Below are positions 45,162-53,990 of a stretch of DNA of 64,000 bases, piece by piece. Where the stretch lies: assembly GCA_947601495.1 (NCBI GenBank), contig CANQGE010000001.1:157731-221730 (forward strand), in the 5' to 3' direction. A program made the position numbers and the translations under genes. Under the pieces are notes generated by a model, which saw only the letters and a list, made by a program, of their open reading frames with translations, ran no database searches and was not told the origin of the DNA. Each line of letters starts with the position of its first letter. The stretch's first letter is position 1. The DNA comes from an uncultured Clostridia bacterium (GTDB lineage Bacteria; Bacillota; Clostridia; TANB77; CAG-508).

Positions 45162-46265
45162 ATGAATGTAACAAATTATATCTCATTTGATAAAAATTTA
45201 ATTGAAAATGAAACTTGTACTATTACATATTCTGGATTTTTATTTAAAAATAATTCAGAGTCTGTAACTCTTGTTTATGGTTTTGATAGTAGTTGGAATA
45301 ACTCTTCTGAAGTAGAAATGAAAAAAACTGATGATGGATTTGTTGCTGAAATAAAAATCTTAAGCTTTAAGACTTTAAATTTTTGTTTTAGAAATTCAAA
45401 TTATGAATGGGATAATAACTACAATAATAATTTTTCAGTTTCAATTCAAAAAAGCAATGAAGAAGAAAATTTCATAATAAATGAAGAAATTTTAGATGAT
45501 TTAGTTGATAAAATTACAAGTCAAGATGTTTCAACAGCTGATACTACTATAATAAAAGAAAAAATAGATACTTTAATATCAGAATTTGAAAATGCTCCAA
45601 TAGAAACTATAGAGCCTGTTCAAGAAAATAGTATTGCTTCTTTTGAAGTAGCTCCTGTAAGCGAAGAATTTGTTAAAATAGAAGATTCTATTGGAAATGT
45701 GGAAGAAGAAACATCTCTAGATGCAGATATAAATAACATTTTTAATGATTTTTATCAAGAAGATAATTCAAATCAAACTATTAATACAGAAGTAACAGAA
45801 AATGTTGAAGATGATTCTTCTATAAATAATATAATTAATGTTGATAGTACTGAAGAAAATATTGAAGAAACTTCTGCTTTTAAATTTGAAGAAGATGTTT
45901 CAGATTTAGAAACTGATAAGACAGTAGATAACTTAATTAATAATTTAATTTCAGACATATACAAAAAAGCAAATACTAGTGATGAATTAGAAACTAATGA
46001 ATTAGATGATCAAACTCATTTTGAAGAACCATCTTTAATTGAAACTATTCAAAATGAAAATGTTAATAAAGAAAATCAAAGTGAAACAACTACAAATGAT
46101 AGCACTGCACTTATAGAAACAGATAGTTTAGATAATTATCTTGTAAGTCCTAGAAGTTTAAGTAAATTTTATATGATGAAGAAGAAAATTAAACTAGCAT
46201 TCTTAAAAGTTTTATCTTTACCTAAATTAATCATTTCTAGTTTAACTGGAGAAAATGATAATTAA
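45162..46265 (+). CDS. acidic protein with N-terminal starch-binding-like domain
   Basis: 367 aa. Residues 10-100 fit a carbohydrate-binding module of the CBM25/26/53 kind: ETCTITYSGFLFKNNSESV, VYGFDSSWNN, FCFRNSNYEWDNNYNNNFS. The middle (105-325) is very acidic and probably disordered. The C-terminal 40 residues are basic and amphipathic with a short hydrophobic helix (KKIKLAFLKVLSLPKLIISSL). No secretion signal, so probably cytoplasmic, perhaps tethering glycogen to the membrane; glgP is at 13907. ATG with AGGAG. Confidence 0.72.
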   Translation: MNVTNYISFDKNLIENETCTITYSGFLFKNNSESVTLVYGFDSSWNNSSEVEMKKTDDGFVAEIKILSFKTLNFCFRNSNYEWDNNYNNNFSVSIQKSNEEENFIINEEILDDLVDKITSQDVSTADTTIIKEKIDTLISEFENAPIETIEPVQENSIASFEVAPVSEEFVKIEDSIGNVEEETSLDADINNIFNDFYQEDNSNQTINTEVTENVEDDSSINNIINVDSTEENIEETSAFKFEEDVSDLETDKTVDNLINNLISDIYKKANTSDELETNELDDQTHFEEPSLIETIQNENVNKENQSETTTNDSTALIETDSLDNYLVSPRSLSKFYMMKKKIKLAFLKVLSLPKLIISSLTGENDN

Positions 46266-46280
46266 TAAAATTTATACATA

Positions 46281-46318
46281 AAAAAATTCCTTAAAATTAA
46301 TTTTAAGGAATTTTTTAT
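46281..46318 (+). terminator. terminator of the 45162 gene
   Basis: AAAAAATTCCTTAAAA / TTTTAAGGAATTTTTT with a 4-base loop; suits both directions. Confidence 0.85.
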
Positions 46319-46379
46319 TTTTATAATTATTAATTTTTTTAATTCAAATCTTATTAAATATTCTTTTAATATTAAATTT

Positions 46380-48041
46380 TTAGAATATTCCCTCTATCTC
46401 TCCTTTTTCATTTACTCTTATTCGTTCTGCTGAAGGAGATTCTGGAAGTCCTGGCATTGTAAATATTTTTCCAGTTTTTAAAACAACAAACTCTGCTCCA
46501 TTTTTTACAACTGCTTCTTTAACAAAAATTCTAAAAGGTTTATCACATAATAAATTTTTTGCGTCATCTGAAAATGAATATTGTGTTTTAGCAATGCAGA
46601 TAGGATATTTTCCATATCCATTTTTTTCAATTACTTTAATTTGCTCTAGAGCTTCTTCTGAATAATCTGCTCCTTCTGCTCCGTAAATTTCTCTTGCAAC
46701 TTTATCTACTTTTGTTTTTATATCATCTTCATCTTTGTATACAAAATTAATTTTGTTTTTAACTTCTGTTAATTTTAAAACTTTCTCAGCTAAGTCTATA
46801 GCTCCTTTTCCACCCTTTGCCCAAACTTCTGTTAAACTTAATTCTATACCTAATTCATTTAATTTTTCTTCTAAAAGTTTTATTTCTTTTTCTGAATCAT
46901 CTTTATATTTATTAATTGCAACAATTGGTGTTAAACCATATTTATTTTTAATATTATCAACATGTCTTTTTAAATTTTCAATACCTATTTCTAATGCTTC
47001 TAAATTTTCATTAGAACATTCGCTTTGCTTTGCTCCACCATGATATTTTAATGCTTTAAGTGTTGCAACACATACACATACAGTAGGCTTCAATCCTGCT
47101 TTTCTGCATTTTACATTAACAAATTTTTCTGCACCTAGATCTGCACCAAATCCAGCTTCTGTAACAACATAGTCTCCTAATTTTAAAGCAAGTTTTGTTG
47201 CTATTATACTATTGCATCCGTGTGCAATATTTGCAAAAGGTCCTCCATGAACTATTGCTAAATTATGTTCTAATGTTTGTACAATATTTGGATTTATTGC
47301 ATCTTTTAATAAAACTGTTAAAGCTCCTTCTGCTTTTAAATCTTTTGCAAAAATCGGCTCATCTATTTCATTATATCCTACAATAATATTTCCAATTCTT
47401 CTTTCCAAATCTTTTATATCTTTTGCTAAACAAAAGATTGCCATTATTTCAGAAGCAACAGAAATGTCAAAACCATCTTCTCTTGGTTTCATTCTTTTTT
47501 CTTTTGAAAGTCCTACTTCTATTTCTCTTAGAGCTCTATCATTTAAGTCTAAACATCTTTTCCAAATAACTTTTTTAAATCCTAATTTATTTCCATAATA
47601 TATGTGATTGTCTATCATTGCTGCTAATAAATTATTTGCAGATGTTATTGCATGAATATCTCCTGTAAAATGTAAATTTATATCTTCCATTGGTGCTACT
47701 TGAGCATATCCACCACCTGTTGCTCCACCTTTAATTCCAAAAACAGGTCCTAATGAAGGCTCTCTTAATGCTAAAACAGATTTTTTACCTAATATATTTA
47801 ATCCATCAGATAATCCTATAGCAACTGTAGTTTTTCCTTCACCTAACGGTGTTGGATTTATGGCTGTAACTAAAATTAACTTTCCATCTTCTTTTGTTTC
47901 TACTTTTTTGATAAATTCTGGTGAAATTTTTGCCTTATATTTTCCATAAACTTCTAAATAGTCTTCATCTATTCCGTATTTTTCTGCAATTCTAGTAATT
48001 TTTTCTAATTTCACACTTCTAGCTATTTCAATATCTGTCAT
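46380..48041 (-). CDS. fhs: formate--tetrahydrofolate ligase
   Basis: 553 aa, full length. Makes 10-formyl-THF from formate, THF and ATP; entry to one-carbon metabolism, as in acetogens and many clostridia. P-loop-like NPTPLGEGKTTVAIGLSDGL (about residues 63-82), LREPSLGPVFGIKGGATGGGYAQV, and LRAPT-equivalent PGLPESPSAERI at the C-terminus. ATG with AGGTGGTG upstream. fmt (52458) uses the product. Confidence 0.97.
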   Translation of the reverse strand: MTDIEIARSVKLEKITRIAEKYGIDEDYLEVYGKYKAKISPEFIKKVETKEDGKLILVTAINPTPLGEGKTTVAIGLSDGLNILGKKSVLALREPSLGPVFGIKGGATGGGYAQVAPMEDINLHFTGDIHAITSANNLLAAMIDNHIYYGNKLGFKKVIWKRCLDLNDRALREIEVGLSKEKRMKPREDGFDISVASEIMAIFCLAKDIKDLERRIGNIIVGYNEIDEPIFAKDLKAEGALTVLLKDAINPNIVQTLEHNLAIVHGGPFANIAHGCNSIIATKLALKLGDYVVTEAGFGADLGAEKFVNVKCRKAGLKPTVCVCVATLKALKYHGGAKQSECSNENLEALEIGIENLKRHVDNIKNKYGLTPIVAINKYKDDSEKEIKLLEEKLNELGIELSLTEVWAKGGKGAIDLAEKVLKLTEVKNKINFVYKDEDDIKTKVDKVAREIYGAEGADYSEEALEQIKVIEKNGYGKYPICIAKTQYSFSDDAKNLLCDKPFRIFVKEAVVKNGAEFVVLKTGKIFTMPGLPESPSAERIRVNEKGEIEGIF

Positions 48042-48066
48042 AATAACACCACCTATCTTTATTTTT

Positions 48067-48507
48067 TTATATTAATGCACCTGCTATTATTCCTATTAAA
48101 GCACCAACAAAAACTTGAACTGGTGTATGACCTAATGTTTCAATTAATTTTTCTTGTACCTCTTTAGTTGTAAGTCCAGGTGTTTCTAATATCTTATTTA
48201 ATATTCTAGCTTGTTTTCCTGCTGCTCTTCTTATTCCTGCTGCATCATACATAACAACAAATGCCATTATAACTGAAAAAGCAAATATTCCTGAATCGAA
48301 ACCATATTCTTTTCCAATGCAAACAGCAAGTGAACAAACTATTGCTGAATGTGAGCTTGGCATTCCACCAGCTCCTAATATTCTTTTTACATTTAATTTT
48401 TTATTTATAATTAAATCTACAACTACTTTAAAAGTTTGTATTAAAAACCATAATAAGATTGGTAACCATATACATTTATTACCAATTATTTCTTTAAAAA
48501 TTGTCAT
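48067..48507 (-). CDS. divergent PAP2 family protein (DUF212)
   Basis: 146 aa with three or four helices. GAGGMPSSHSAIVCSLAVCIG is the SGGMPSSHSA motif of the YuiD/DUF212 branch of PAP2 phosphatases, and MYDAAGIRRAAGKQA is the second. Likely an undecaprenyl- or lipid-phosphate phosphatase relative; not shown for this branch. Weak ribosome site, start eight bases from xseB stop, so coupled. Confidence 0.88.
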   Translation of the reverse strand: MTIFKEIIGNKCIWLPILLWFLIQTFKVVVDLIINKKLNVKRILGAGGMPSSHSAIVCSLAVCIGKEYGFDSGIFAFSVIMAFVVMYDAAGIRRAAGKQARILNKILETPGLTTKEVQEKLIETLGHTPVQVFVGALIGIIAGALI

Positions 48508-48514
48508 AAGTTTA

Positions 48515-48751
48515 TTATTCTTCTGCTATGAAGTTTTCCTCCTTAATTTCGTTATTATCATTTATAAGTATTGATATTTTCTTTTCTGCTTCTTCTAATT
48601 TAGAATTGCATTTATTAGAAAGTTCAATTCCTTCTTCAAACAATTTAACTGAATCATCTAAAGATAATTGTTCTTTTTCTAGTTTATTTGTAATGGTTTC
48701 TAGCTTTTCCATTAGTTCTTCAAAATTTAAATCTTCTTTTTTTGTACTCAT
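48515..48751 (-). CDS. xseB: exodeoxyribonuclease VII small subunit
   Basis: 78 aa. NFEELMEKLETITNKLEKEQLSLDDSVKLFEEGIEL is the typical helical pair of XseB, followed by a short acidic tail. With XseA it forms exonuclease VII, which degrades single-stranded DNA. It is separated from xseA by one small gene. Confidence 0.93.
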   Translation of the reverse strand: MSTKKEDLNFEELMEKLETITNKLEKEQLSLDDSVKLFEEGIELSNKCNSKLEEAEKKISILINDNNEIKEENFIAEE

Positions 48752-48764
48752 TTTTATTTCCTTT

Positions 48765-49259
48765 CTAAAATTCTACTGTTACAGTTTTATTTTCCAAATT
48801 TACTCTAAAATAACTTTTAACAGTGGCTGTTTCTAAAGAAGTTACAGCTATAATATATTCTCCATTTGTTGTAACTGAATCACAGCTAAAAGTAACTGTA
48901 CTATCTTCTCCCCATTCTTGTTTAACTAAATTTATTGCTTCTTCTTTTTTGTTTGTAGTTCCTACTTCTGAATTTGAATTATAAACTTTATCACTTTGGT
49001 ATACAGTATTTGGCTCACTTGTAGTAGTTGTAGGTTGTTCAGTATTATTTTGCTCTTCAGTAGTAGTAGCTGTATTATTTAAAACATTTTCATCAATTTC
49101 ATTTTCAATAGTTGTATTTTCTTGAATTTCATTTACTACATTTTCAGAAATTTTTTCATTTTTCTCTTTATTATTTGATTCAAGAGCAAATAATGTTACT
49201 GCTAAAGCTGTAATAACAATAATTATTATTGCTATCATTATCTTTTTTTTATTATCCAT
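48765..49259 (-). CDS. anchored outer protein between xseA and xseB
   Basis: 164 aa. One N-terminal helix (6-26), an acidic Asn/Glu/Thr-rich linker (30-100), then a small folded C-terminal domain of about 60 residues (KKEEAINLVKQEWGEDSTVTFSCDSV ... SYFRVNLENKTVTVEF) of PepSY-like pattern (helix then strands). Unusual as an insertion between xseA and xseB. Function unknown. Confidence 0.7.
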   Translation of the reverse strand: MDNKKKIMIAIIIIVITALAVTLFALESNNKEKNEKISENVVNEIQENTTIENEIDENVLNNTATTTEEQNNTEQPTTTTSEPNTVYQSDKVYNSNSEVGTTNKKEEAINLVKQEWGEDSTVTFSCDSVTTNGEYIIAVTSLETATVKSYFRVNLENKTVTVEF

Positions 49260-49333
49260 AATACTTTTTCTATATTAGATAACCCCTAATACTTCTCCTT
49301 ATATGTATTTAGATTTTTAAAAAATCTATAAAA

Positions 49334-50521
49334 TTAAATAACTTTTGCGCTTTTATTTCCATCATGAAATCTTAAATTTATTTCCATGTCTTTTTTTAAA
49401 TCTAAAGAGCTTGTAATAATTTTATTATTTACTTCTGTAACACAATATCCTCTTGTTAAAGTTTTTAACGGACTCAAAGTGTCTAGTTTAGTTATTACTT
49501 TTGTTGCTTCAATTTTATAATCTTTTAATTTTTTTGTTGTAACATTTTGCATTGTTTTAACATTTTTTTCTATTTGCATATAATAATCATTTATTTTTTG
49601 ATATGGCTCTCTATAAACTCTTGAATTTAAGCATTTTTCATATCTAAGCCTCATAACTTCTGTTTTTCTTTTAAGAGCAAGTTTCAATCTTTTTTTGCAT
49701 AATGATATTTTATTTTTAACTTCAGATATATCTGCAACTGCAAGTTCTGCTGCTGCTGAAGGTGTTGGTGCTCTTAAATCTGCAACAAAATCTGCAATTG
49801 TAAAATCTGTTTCATGTCCTACAGCTGAAATAATTGGAAGTTCCGACTCGAAAATGCTTCTTGCAACTACTTCTTCATTAAAAGGCCATAAATCTTCAAT
49901 AGAGCCTCCACCTCTAGCTAAAATAATAACATCTGCTAATTTCTTTTCATTCATAAGTTTTATGGCTTTAGCTATTTTAATTCCGGCTCCTTCGCCTTGA
50001 ACTGGTATTGGCAAAAGTCTAATATATACATTTGGATTCCTTCTTGTTGATACATTTATTATATCTCTAATAACAGCTCCTGTATTTGAAGTTAAAACAC
50101 CAATTATTTTAGGCATAAATGGAATTGGCTTTTTATGTTTTGTATCAAATAAGCCTTCATCTTCTAATTTTTTCTTTAGTTCTTCATAAGCTGTATAAAG
50201 GTTTCCCATTCCATCTTCTTGCATAGCTTGGCAATAAATTTGATAAACTCCGTCTCTTTCAAATACTCCAACAGAGCCAAGTACCAATACTTTCATTCCA
50301 TCTTTAGGCATAAAATTTAAAGTAGCAGTATAAGATTTAAACATTATACATTTTATAAGAGAAGTTTCATCTTTTAAGGTAAAATACATATGACCTGTAT
50401 AATGATGTTTAAAATTTGAAATTTCTCCTTTAACAAATACACTGTTTAAATATTCATCGTCCGCTACTTTATCTTTTATATATCTATTTAATTCAGCAAC
50501 TGTAATAGGATTAATTTTCAT
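49334..50521 (-). CDS. xseA: exodeoxyribonuclease VII large subunit
   Basis: 395 aa. N-terminal OB fold (VFVKGEISNFKHHYTGHMYFTLKDE), then the catalytic domain with GVLTSNTGAVIRDI, ILARGGGSIEDLWPFN and SAVGHETDFTIADFVADLRAPTPSAAAELA, all signature motifs. The C-terminal coiled coil is shortened. Overlaps the nusB stop by 11 bases; GGAG upstream. Confidence 0.96.
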   Translation of the reverse strand: MKINPITVAELNRYIKDKVADDEYLNSVFVKGEISNFKHHYTGHMYFTLKDETSLIKCIMFKSYTATLNFMPKDGMKVLVLGSVGVFERDGVYQIYCQAMQEDGMGNLYTAYEELKKKLEDEGLFDTKHKKPIPFMPKIIGVLTSNTGAVIRDIINVSTRRNPNVYIRLLPIPVQGEGAGIKIAKAIKLMNEKKLADVIILARGGGSIEDLWPFNEEVVARSIFESELPIISAVGHETDFTIADFVADLRAPTPSAAAELAVADISEVKNKISLCKKRLKLALKRKTEVMRLRYEKCLNSRVYREPYQKINDYYMQIEKNVKTMQNVTTKKLKDYKIEATKVITKLDTLSPLKTLTRGYCVTEVNNKIITSSLDLKKDMEINLRFHDGNKSAKVI

Positions 50522-50936
50522 TAATTTCTCCGTCTAAATTTTTTTCTTTTACAACACTTGCAAGTATACCATTAATAAAAATAGGAGCAGATTCATCTGC
50601 ATATTTTTTTGCAAGTTCTACAACTTCGTTTATTGCTATTTTATAAGGTAAATTTTTATATACCATTTCATAAATAGCAAGTTTTATTAAACTTAAGTTA
50701 ATTTTAGAAATTCTCTTTAAACTCCAGTTTTCCTTTAAGTTATTTTCTATTAATTTATTAATTTCTTCTGAATTTTCTCTAATTCCTTTTTTTATGTCTT
50801 TTAAATATTCAACAACTTTTTCATCTGTAATATCATTATTTTCTATAAATATTTCAAGTTGTTCATCTTCATCTTTTTGAATTTCAATTTCATAAACTAA
50901 CTTGAAAGCTAATTCTCTCATTGCAGATCTTTGCAT
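50511..50936 (-). CDS. nusB: transcription antitermination factor NusB
   Basis: 141 aa, all-helical NusB. MQRSAMRELAFKLVYEIEIQKD at the start and LPYKIAINEVVELAKKYADESAPIFINGILASV at the end are typical. Binds boxA of rRNA leader with S10. Between the asp23 group and xseA, the standard clostridial order. Confidence 0.93.
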   Translation of the reverse strand: MQRSAMRELAFKLVYEIEIQKDEDEQLEIFIENNDITDEKVVEYLKDIKKGIRENSEEINKLIENNLKENWSLKRISKINLSLIKLAIYEMVYKNLPYKIAINEVVELAKKYADESAPIFINGILASVVKEKNLDGEINEN

Positions 50937-50945
50937 TGTTTCCTC

Positions 50946-51233
50946 CTAAAATTTATCAATGAAATGTTTTAGTTTTTCTTTTACAGTTGATTTATTTTTT
51001 TGTACATAATTTCCTATAATAATGCCTGCTAATACAATAACGATAAAAACTAAAATTTTATATAATTTTGTAAAACATAATATTAATGCGATTAATCCAC
51101 CAATTACAGCTCCTCCATATTGAGAAACGAATTTGTTTACTTCACTACCGCCAAAATCATCAAATTTATTTTCATTTACTTTTTGATTTTCAACTTCATT
51201 TTCATTTTCGTTTTCATTTTTATTTTCACTCAT
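50946..51233 (-). CDS. DUF2273 small membrane protein
   Basis: 95 aa. An Asn/Glu-rich soluble part (residues 2-35), two helices (KFVSQYGGAVIGGLIALILCF and ILVFIVIVLAGIIIGNYV), and a basic end. This family always sits with asp23 and amaP in Firmicutes and probably helps to place Asp23 at the membrane. Confidence 0.85.
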   Translation of the reverse strand: MSENKNENENENEVENQKVNENKFDDFGGSEVNKFVSQYGGAVIGGLIALILCFTKLYKILVFIVIVLAGIIIGNYVQKNKSTVKEKLKHFIDKF

Positions 51234-51285
51234 AAAAATTTCATTCCTTTCTTAAAATTTATAATTATGAAAATTATTTTCAAAA

Positions 51286-51936
51286 CTAATTTTGTTCAGT
51301 TTCTGTTTCTTTTTCCTCACTTTCAGGACTTTCATTTTCTTCTACAGCAACTTCTTCGCTATTTTCTTCAGCATCAGAAGATGGTGGCAAACCTTTTACT
51401 CTTTTTGAAGTTATATTTTTAATTTTTATATTAACTTCTTTAACATCTAAATCTGCTGTTTTCTTCATTGCCTCTTTGATTTTTTGTTGTAAAGTGTTTG
51501 ATATATCTTTTAGCATAACATCTTTACTTACAATAGCTGTTACAAAAACTATTAAATTTTTGTGTTTATCTAAAAAAGTTCTGCTAGAAACTGTTTCTGC
51601 TCCTGGAATTTCCTTTATTACACTTGCTATTAAATTTTCCAAACTTTCTTTTGAAATTACTAATTTTCCACTAGTATTTTCAAGAATAATTCCATCTTTT
51701 CCTAAATCTTCTTGTTTACTTGTGAAAAATAAACCTTTTATTGCTAGTAATAGCAAAACTGTTACAACAGCTATTGTTACTTGAAATGCAGTATCTCCAT
51801 AATTTGAAAGAAATGATACTTTCTCAACTATCATATCTACAGAAATAATATTTGTTATTAACAATATTGTTATAATTGCTATTATAACTATTATTATTGA
51901 AAAAATTTTTAAAGCTAATTTATCTAAAAATTTCAT
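51286..51936 (-). CDS. amaP: alkaline shock response membrane anchor AmaP
   Basis: 216 aa. Two helices (9-30 and 51-72) then an Asp23-like cytoplasmic domain (GKLVISKESLENLIASVIKEIPGAETV ... NLIVFVTAIVSKDVMLKDISNTLQQKIKEAM) and an acidic tail. AmaP anchors Asp23 to the membrane in Staphylococcus. Directly downstream of asp23. Confidence 0.88.
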   Translation of the reverse strand: MKFLDKLALKIFSIIIVIIAIITILLITNIISVDMIVEKVSFLSNYGDTAFQVTIAVVTVLLLLAIKGLFFTSKQEDLGKDGIILENTSGKLVISKESLENLIASVIKEIPGAETVSSRTFLDKHKNLIVFVTAIVSKDVMLKDISNTLQQKIKEAMKKTADLDVKEVNIKIKNITSKRVKGLPPSSDAEENSEEVAVEENESPESEEKETETEQN

Positions 51937-51951
51937 AATTAATTCCTCACT

Positions 51952-52386
51952 TTATTCTTCGTTTGCACTTTCTTCTTCGTCTTCTTCTTGTTTTTTATCT
52001 GTTGTTACTGCATGAACTCCTTGCACATGAACATTAACTTCTAAAACTTTTAAACCTGTCATATTTTCAACTGATTTTTTAACTCTTGATTGAATTTCAA
52101 ATGCAACTTCTGGAATTCTAGCTCCATATTCAACTATTATATTTACATCTATTTTTGCATCTTTTTCTCCAACATCTACTTTAATTCCTTTTGCTAAATT
52201 TTTCTTACCACTTAAAGCTTCTGTTAATCCAGCAAAACCTCCAGCCATACCATATACGCCGGAAACCTCTGAAACAGCAATTCCTGCATAAGTAGCAACA
52301 GCTTCATTTGAAATTTTTACAGTATCGTTTCCTTCTACTGATATTTCTTCTTCTGAAATTTCAACTTCTTCTTTATTTTCCTCCAT
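51952..52386 (-). CDS. Asp23/Gls24 family envelope stress protein
   Basis: 144 aa. Core: VKISNEAVATYAGIAVSEVSGVYGMAGG, IKVDVGEKDAKIDVNIIVEYGARIPEVAFEIQSRV, MTGLKVLEVNVHVQGV; acidic tails at both ends. Envelope stress homeostasis, anchored through AmaP. GGAGG upstream. First gene of the asp23-amaP-DUF2273-nusB-xseA run. Confidence 0.93.
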   Translation of the reverse strand: MEENKEEVEISEEEISVEGNDTVKISNEAVATYAGIAVSEVSGVYGMAGGFAGLTEALSGKKNLAKGIKVDVGEKDAKIDVNIIVEYGARIPEVAFEIQSRVKKSVENMTGLKVLEVNVHVQGVHAVTTDKKQEEDEEESANEE

Positions 52387-52457
52387 AATACATCCTCCTT
52401 TTCAATATTATTTTTGCTAATAATTAGTATATCAATATAATTGTTTTTTTACAAGTA

Positions 52458-53426
52458 TTATTCAAATATATCTTCTTCACAAATTTTGTTTCCTCTTAAG
52501 AAGTCACATATATTCATTTTTTTTGCATTTTCTGCTTGAATTTCTAATACAGAAATTACTCCATCTGTTGCTTTAATAAATAATCCTGTCTTTTCATTTG
52601 CAAGAAGAACTTCTCCTGGCTTTGCTTTATTTATATCTTTACAATCAAATTTTTCTTCAAAATACTTGTTTTCTAATTTTTGTACTTTCCAAATTTTTAT
52701 TTTTTTGCTATTTAAATAAGTATATGTTCCCATAATTGGATTTAGCCCTCTAACTAAGTTTTTTATTTCTTCTGCTGTTTTTTCATTCCAATTAATTTTA
52801 GACATTTCCTTATTAAGCATTGGAGCTAAAGTAAATTCTTCTGGTTGAGATATTCTTTTTGCAGTTCCTTCTTCTATTTCTTTTACTGTATGAAGTAATA
52901 AGTCTGCACCTATTTTAGATAATCTGTTCCATAGCTCGCCAGAAGTTTCGTCACTACCTATTTCAACTTCTTTTTGATTTATTATATCTCCTGCATCCAT
53001 TTGCTCGTTAAGATACATTATAGTTACACCTGTGGTTTTATCTCCGTTTAAAACTGCCCATTGAATTGGTGCAGAACCCCTATATTTTGGAAGCATTGAA
53101 GGATGAACATTTATGCATCCTAACTTTGGAATATTCAAAAAAGATTTTGGAAGAATTACTCCATAAGAAACAACACAAACTAAATCAGGATTCAAATTTT
53201 TAATTTCTTCTTTGAATTCTGTGTTGTTTGATATTTTTTCTGGTTGAAATACTTTTAAATTTTTTTGAATAGCATATTCTTTAACAGGTGAAGCAAGAAG
53301 TTTCATTCCTCTTCCTGCCGGCCTATCTGGAGTTGTAACAACTCCGCAAATTTCATAACCATTATCATATAATTTTTCTAAGGAATCTCGTGCAAAATCC
53401 GGAGTTCCCATAAAAAGAATTCTCAT
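52458..53426 (-). CDS. fmt: methionyl-tRNA formyltransferase
   Basis: 322 aa. Formylates initiator Met-tRNA with 10-formyl-THF. MGTPDFARDSL (Rossmann start), the catalytic CINVHPSMLPKYRGSAPIQWAVLNGDKTTGVTIMYL and MDAGDII. The C-terminal OB domain is present. Follows priA-def, standard order. fhs in the window supplies the donor. Confidence 0.96.
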   Translation of the reverse strand: MRILFMGTPDFARDSLEKLYDNGYEICGVVTTPDRPAGRGMKLLASPVKEYAIQKNLKVFQPEKISNNTEFKEEIKNLNPDLVCVVSYGVILPKSFLNIPKLGCINVHPSMLPKYRGSAPIQWAVLNGDKTTGVTIMYLNEQMDAGDIINQKEVEIGSDETSGELWNRLSKIGADLLLHTVKEIEEGTAKRISQPEEFTLAPMLNKEMSKINWNEKTAEEIKNLVRGLNPIMGTYTYLNSKKIKIWKVQKLENKYFEEKFDCKDINKAKPGEVLLANEKTGLFIKATDGVISVLEIQAENAKKMNICDFLRGNKICEEDIFE

Positions 53427-53481
53427 TTAAAATTTCCTTTTGTAAAATATATTTAGGTTTTTAAAAGATTCCTATAAACTT

Positions 53482-53976
53482 TTATTTTTGATTTTTTGTT
53501 TCATCTGGATTTACTGTTTCTAAAGTTCCTGGTTCTACTTTTTCAGTAAAAACTATTCCATTTAAGTGGTCAATTTCATGGCATAGTGCTTGAGCTAATA
53601 GGTCTTTTGCTTTTATAGTAATTTTTTTACCATTTATATCCAAAGCTTCAACAACTACTTCTTTTGGTCTTTTTACTTTTCCAAATTGATTTGGAAAACT
53701 TAAACATCCCTCTTCAACTTCTTGTTCTCCTTTTTGTTTTACAAGTACAGGGTTTATTAAAGTATATTGAGTTTTTTCTTCATCATATAGATCTATTACT
53801 ATTATTCTTTTTAAAACTCCAACTTGCACACCGGCTAATCCTACTCCATCCCATTTGTGCATAGTTTCCATCATATCTTCAGCAAGTTCTTTTATTTTAT
53901 CGTCTATAACCTCTATTTCTCTTGAATGTTTTTTTAGAATTTCATCATTTTCATATCTTAGATTTCTAATTGCCAT
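53482..53976 (-). CDS. def: peptide deformylase
   Basis: 164 aa metalloenzyme removing formyl from new proteins. Motif 1 GVGLAGVQVG (normally GxGLAAxQ), motif 2 EGCLSFP, motif 3 CHEIDHLNG. Between priA and fmt. ATG with AAAGGAAA upstream. Confidence 0.95.
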   Translation of the reverse strand: MAIRNLRYENDEILKKHSREIEVIDDKIKELAEDMMETMHKWDGVGLAGVQVGVLKRIIVIDLYDEEKTQYTLINPVLVKQKGEQEVEEGCLSFPNQFGKVKRPKEVVVEALDINGKKITIKAKDLLAQALCHEIDHLNGIVFTEKVEPGTLETVNPDETKNQK

Positions 53977-53990
53977 TTTATTTTTCCTTT

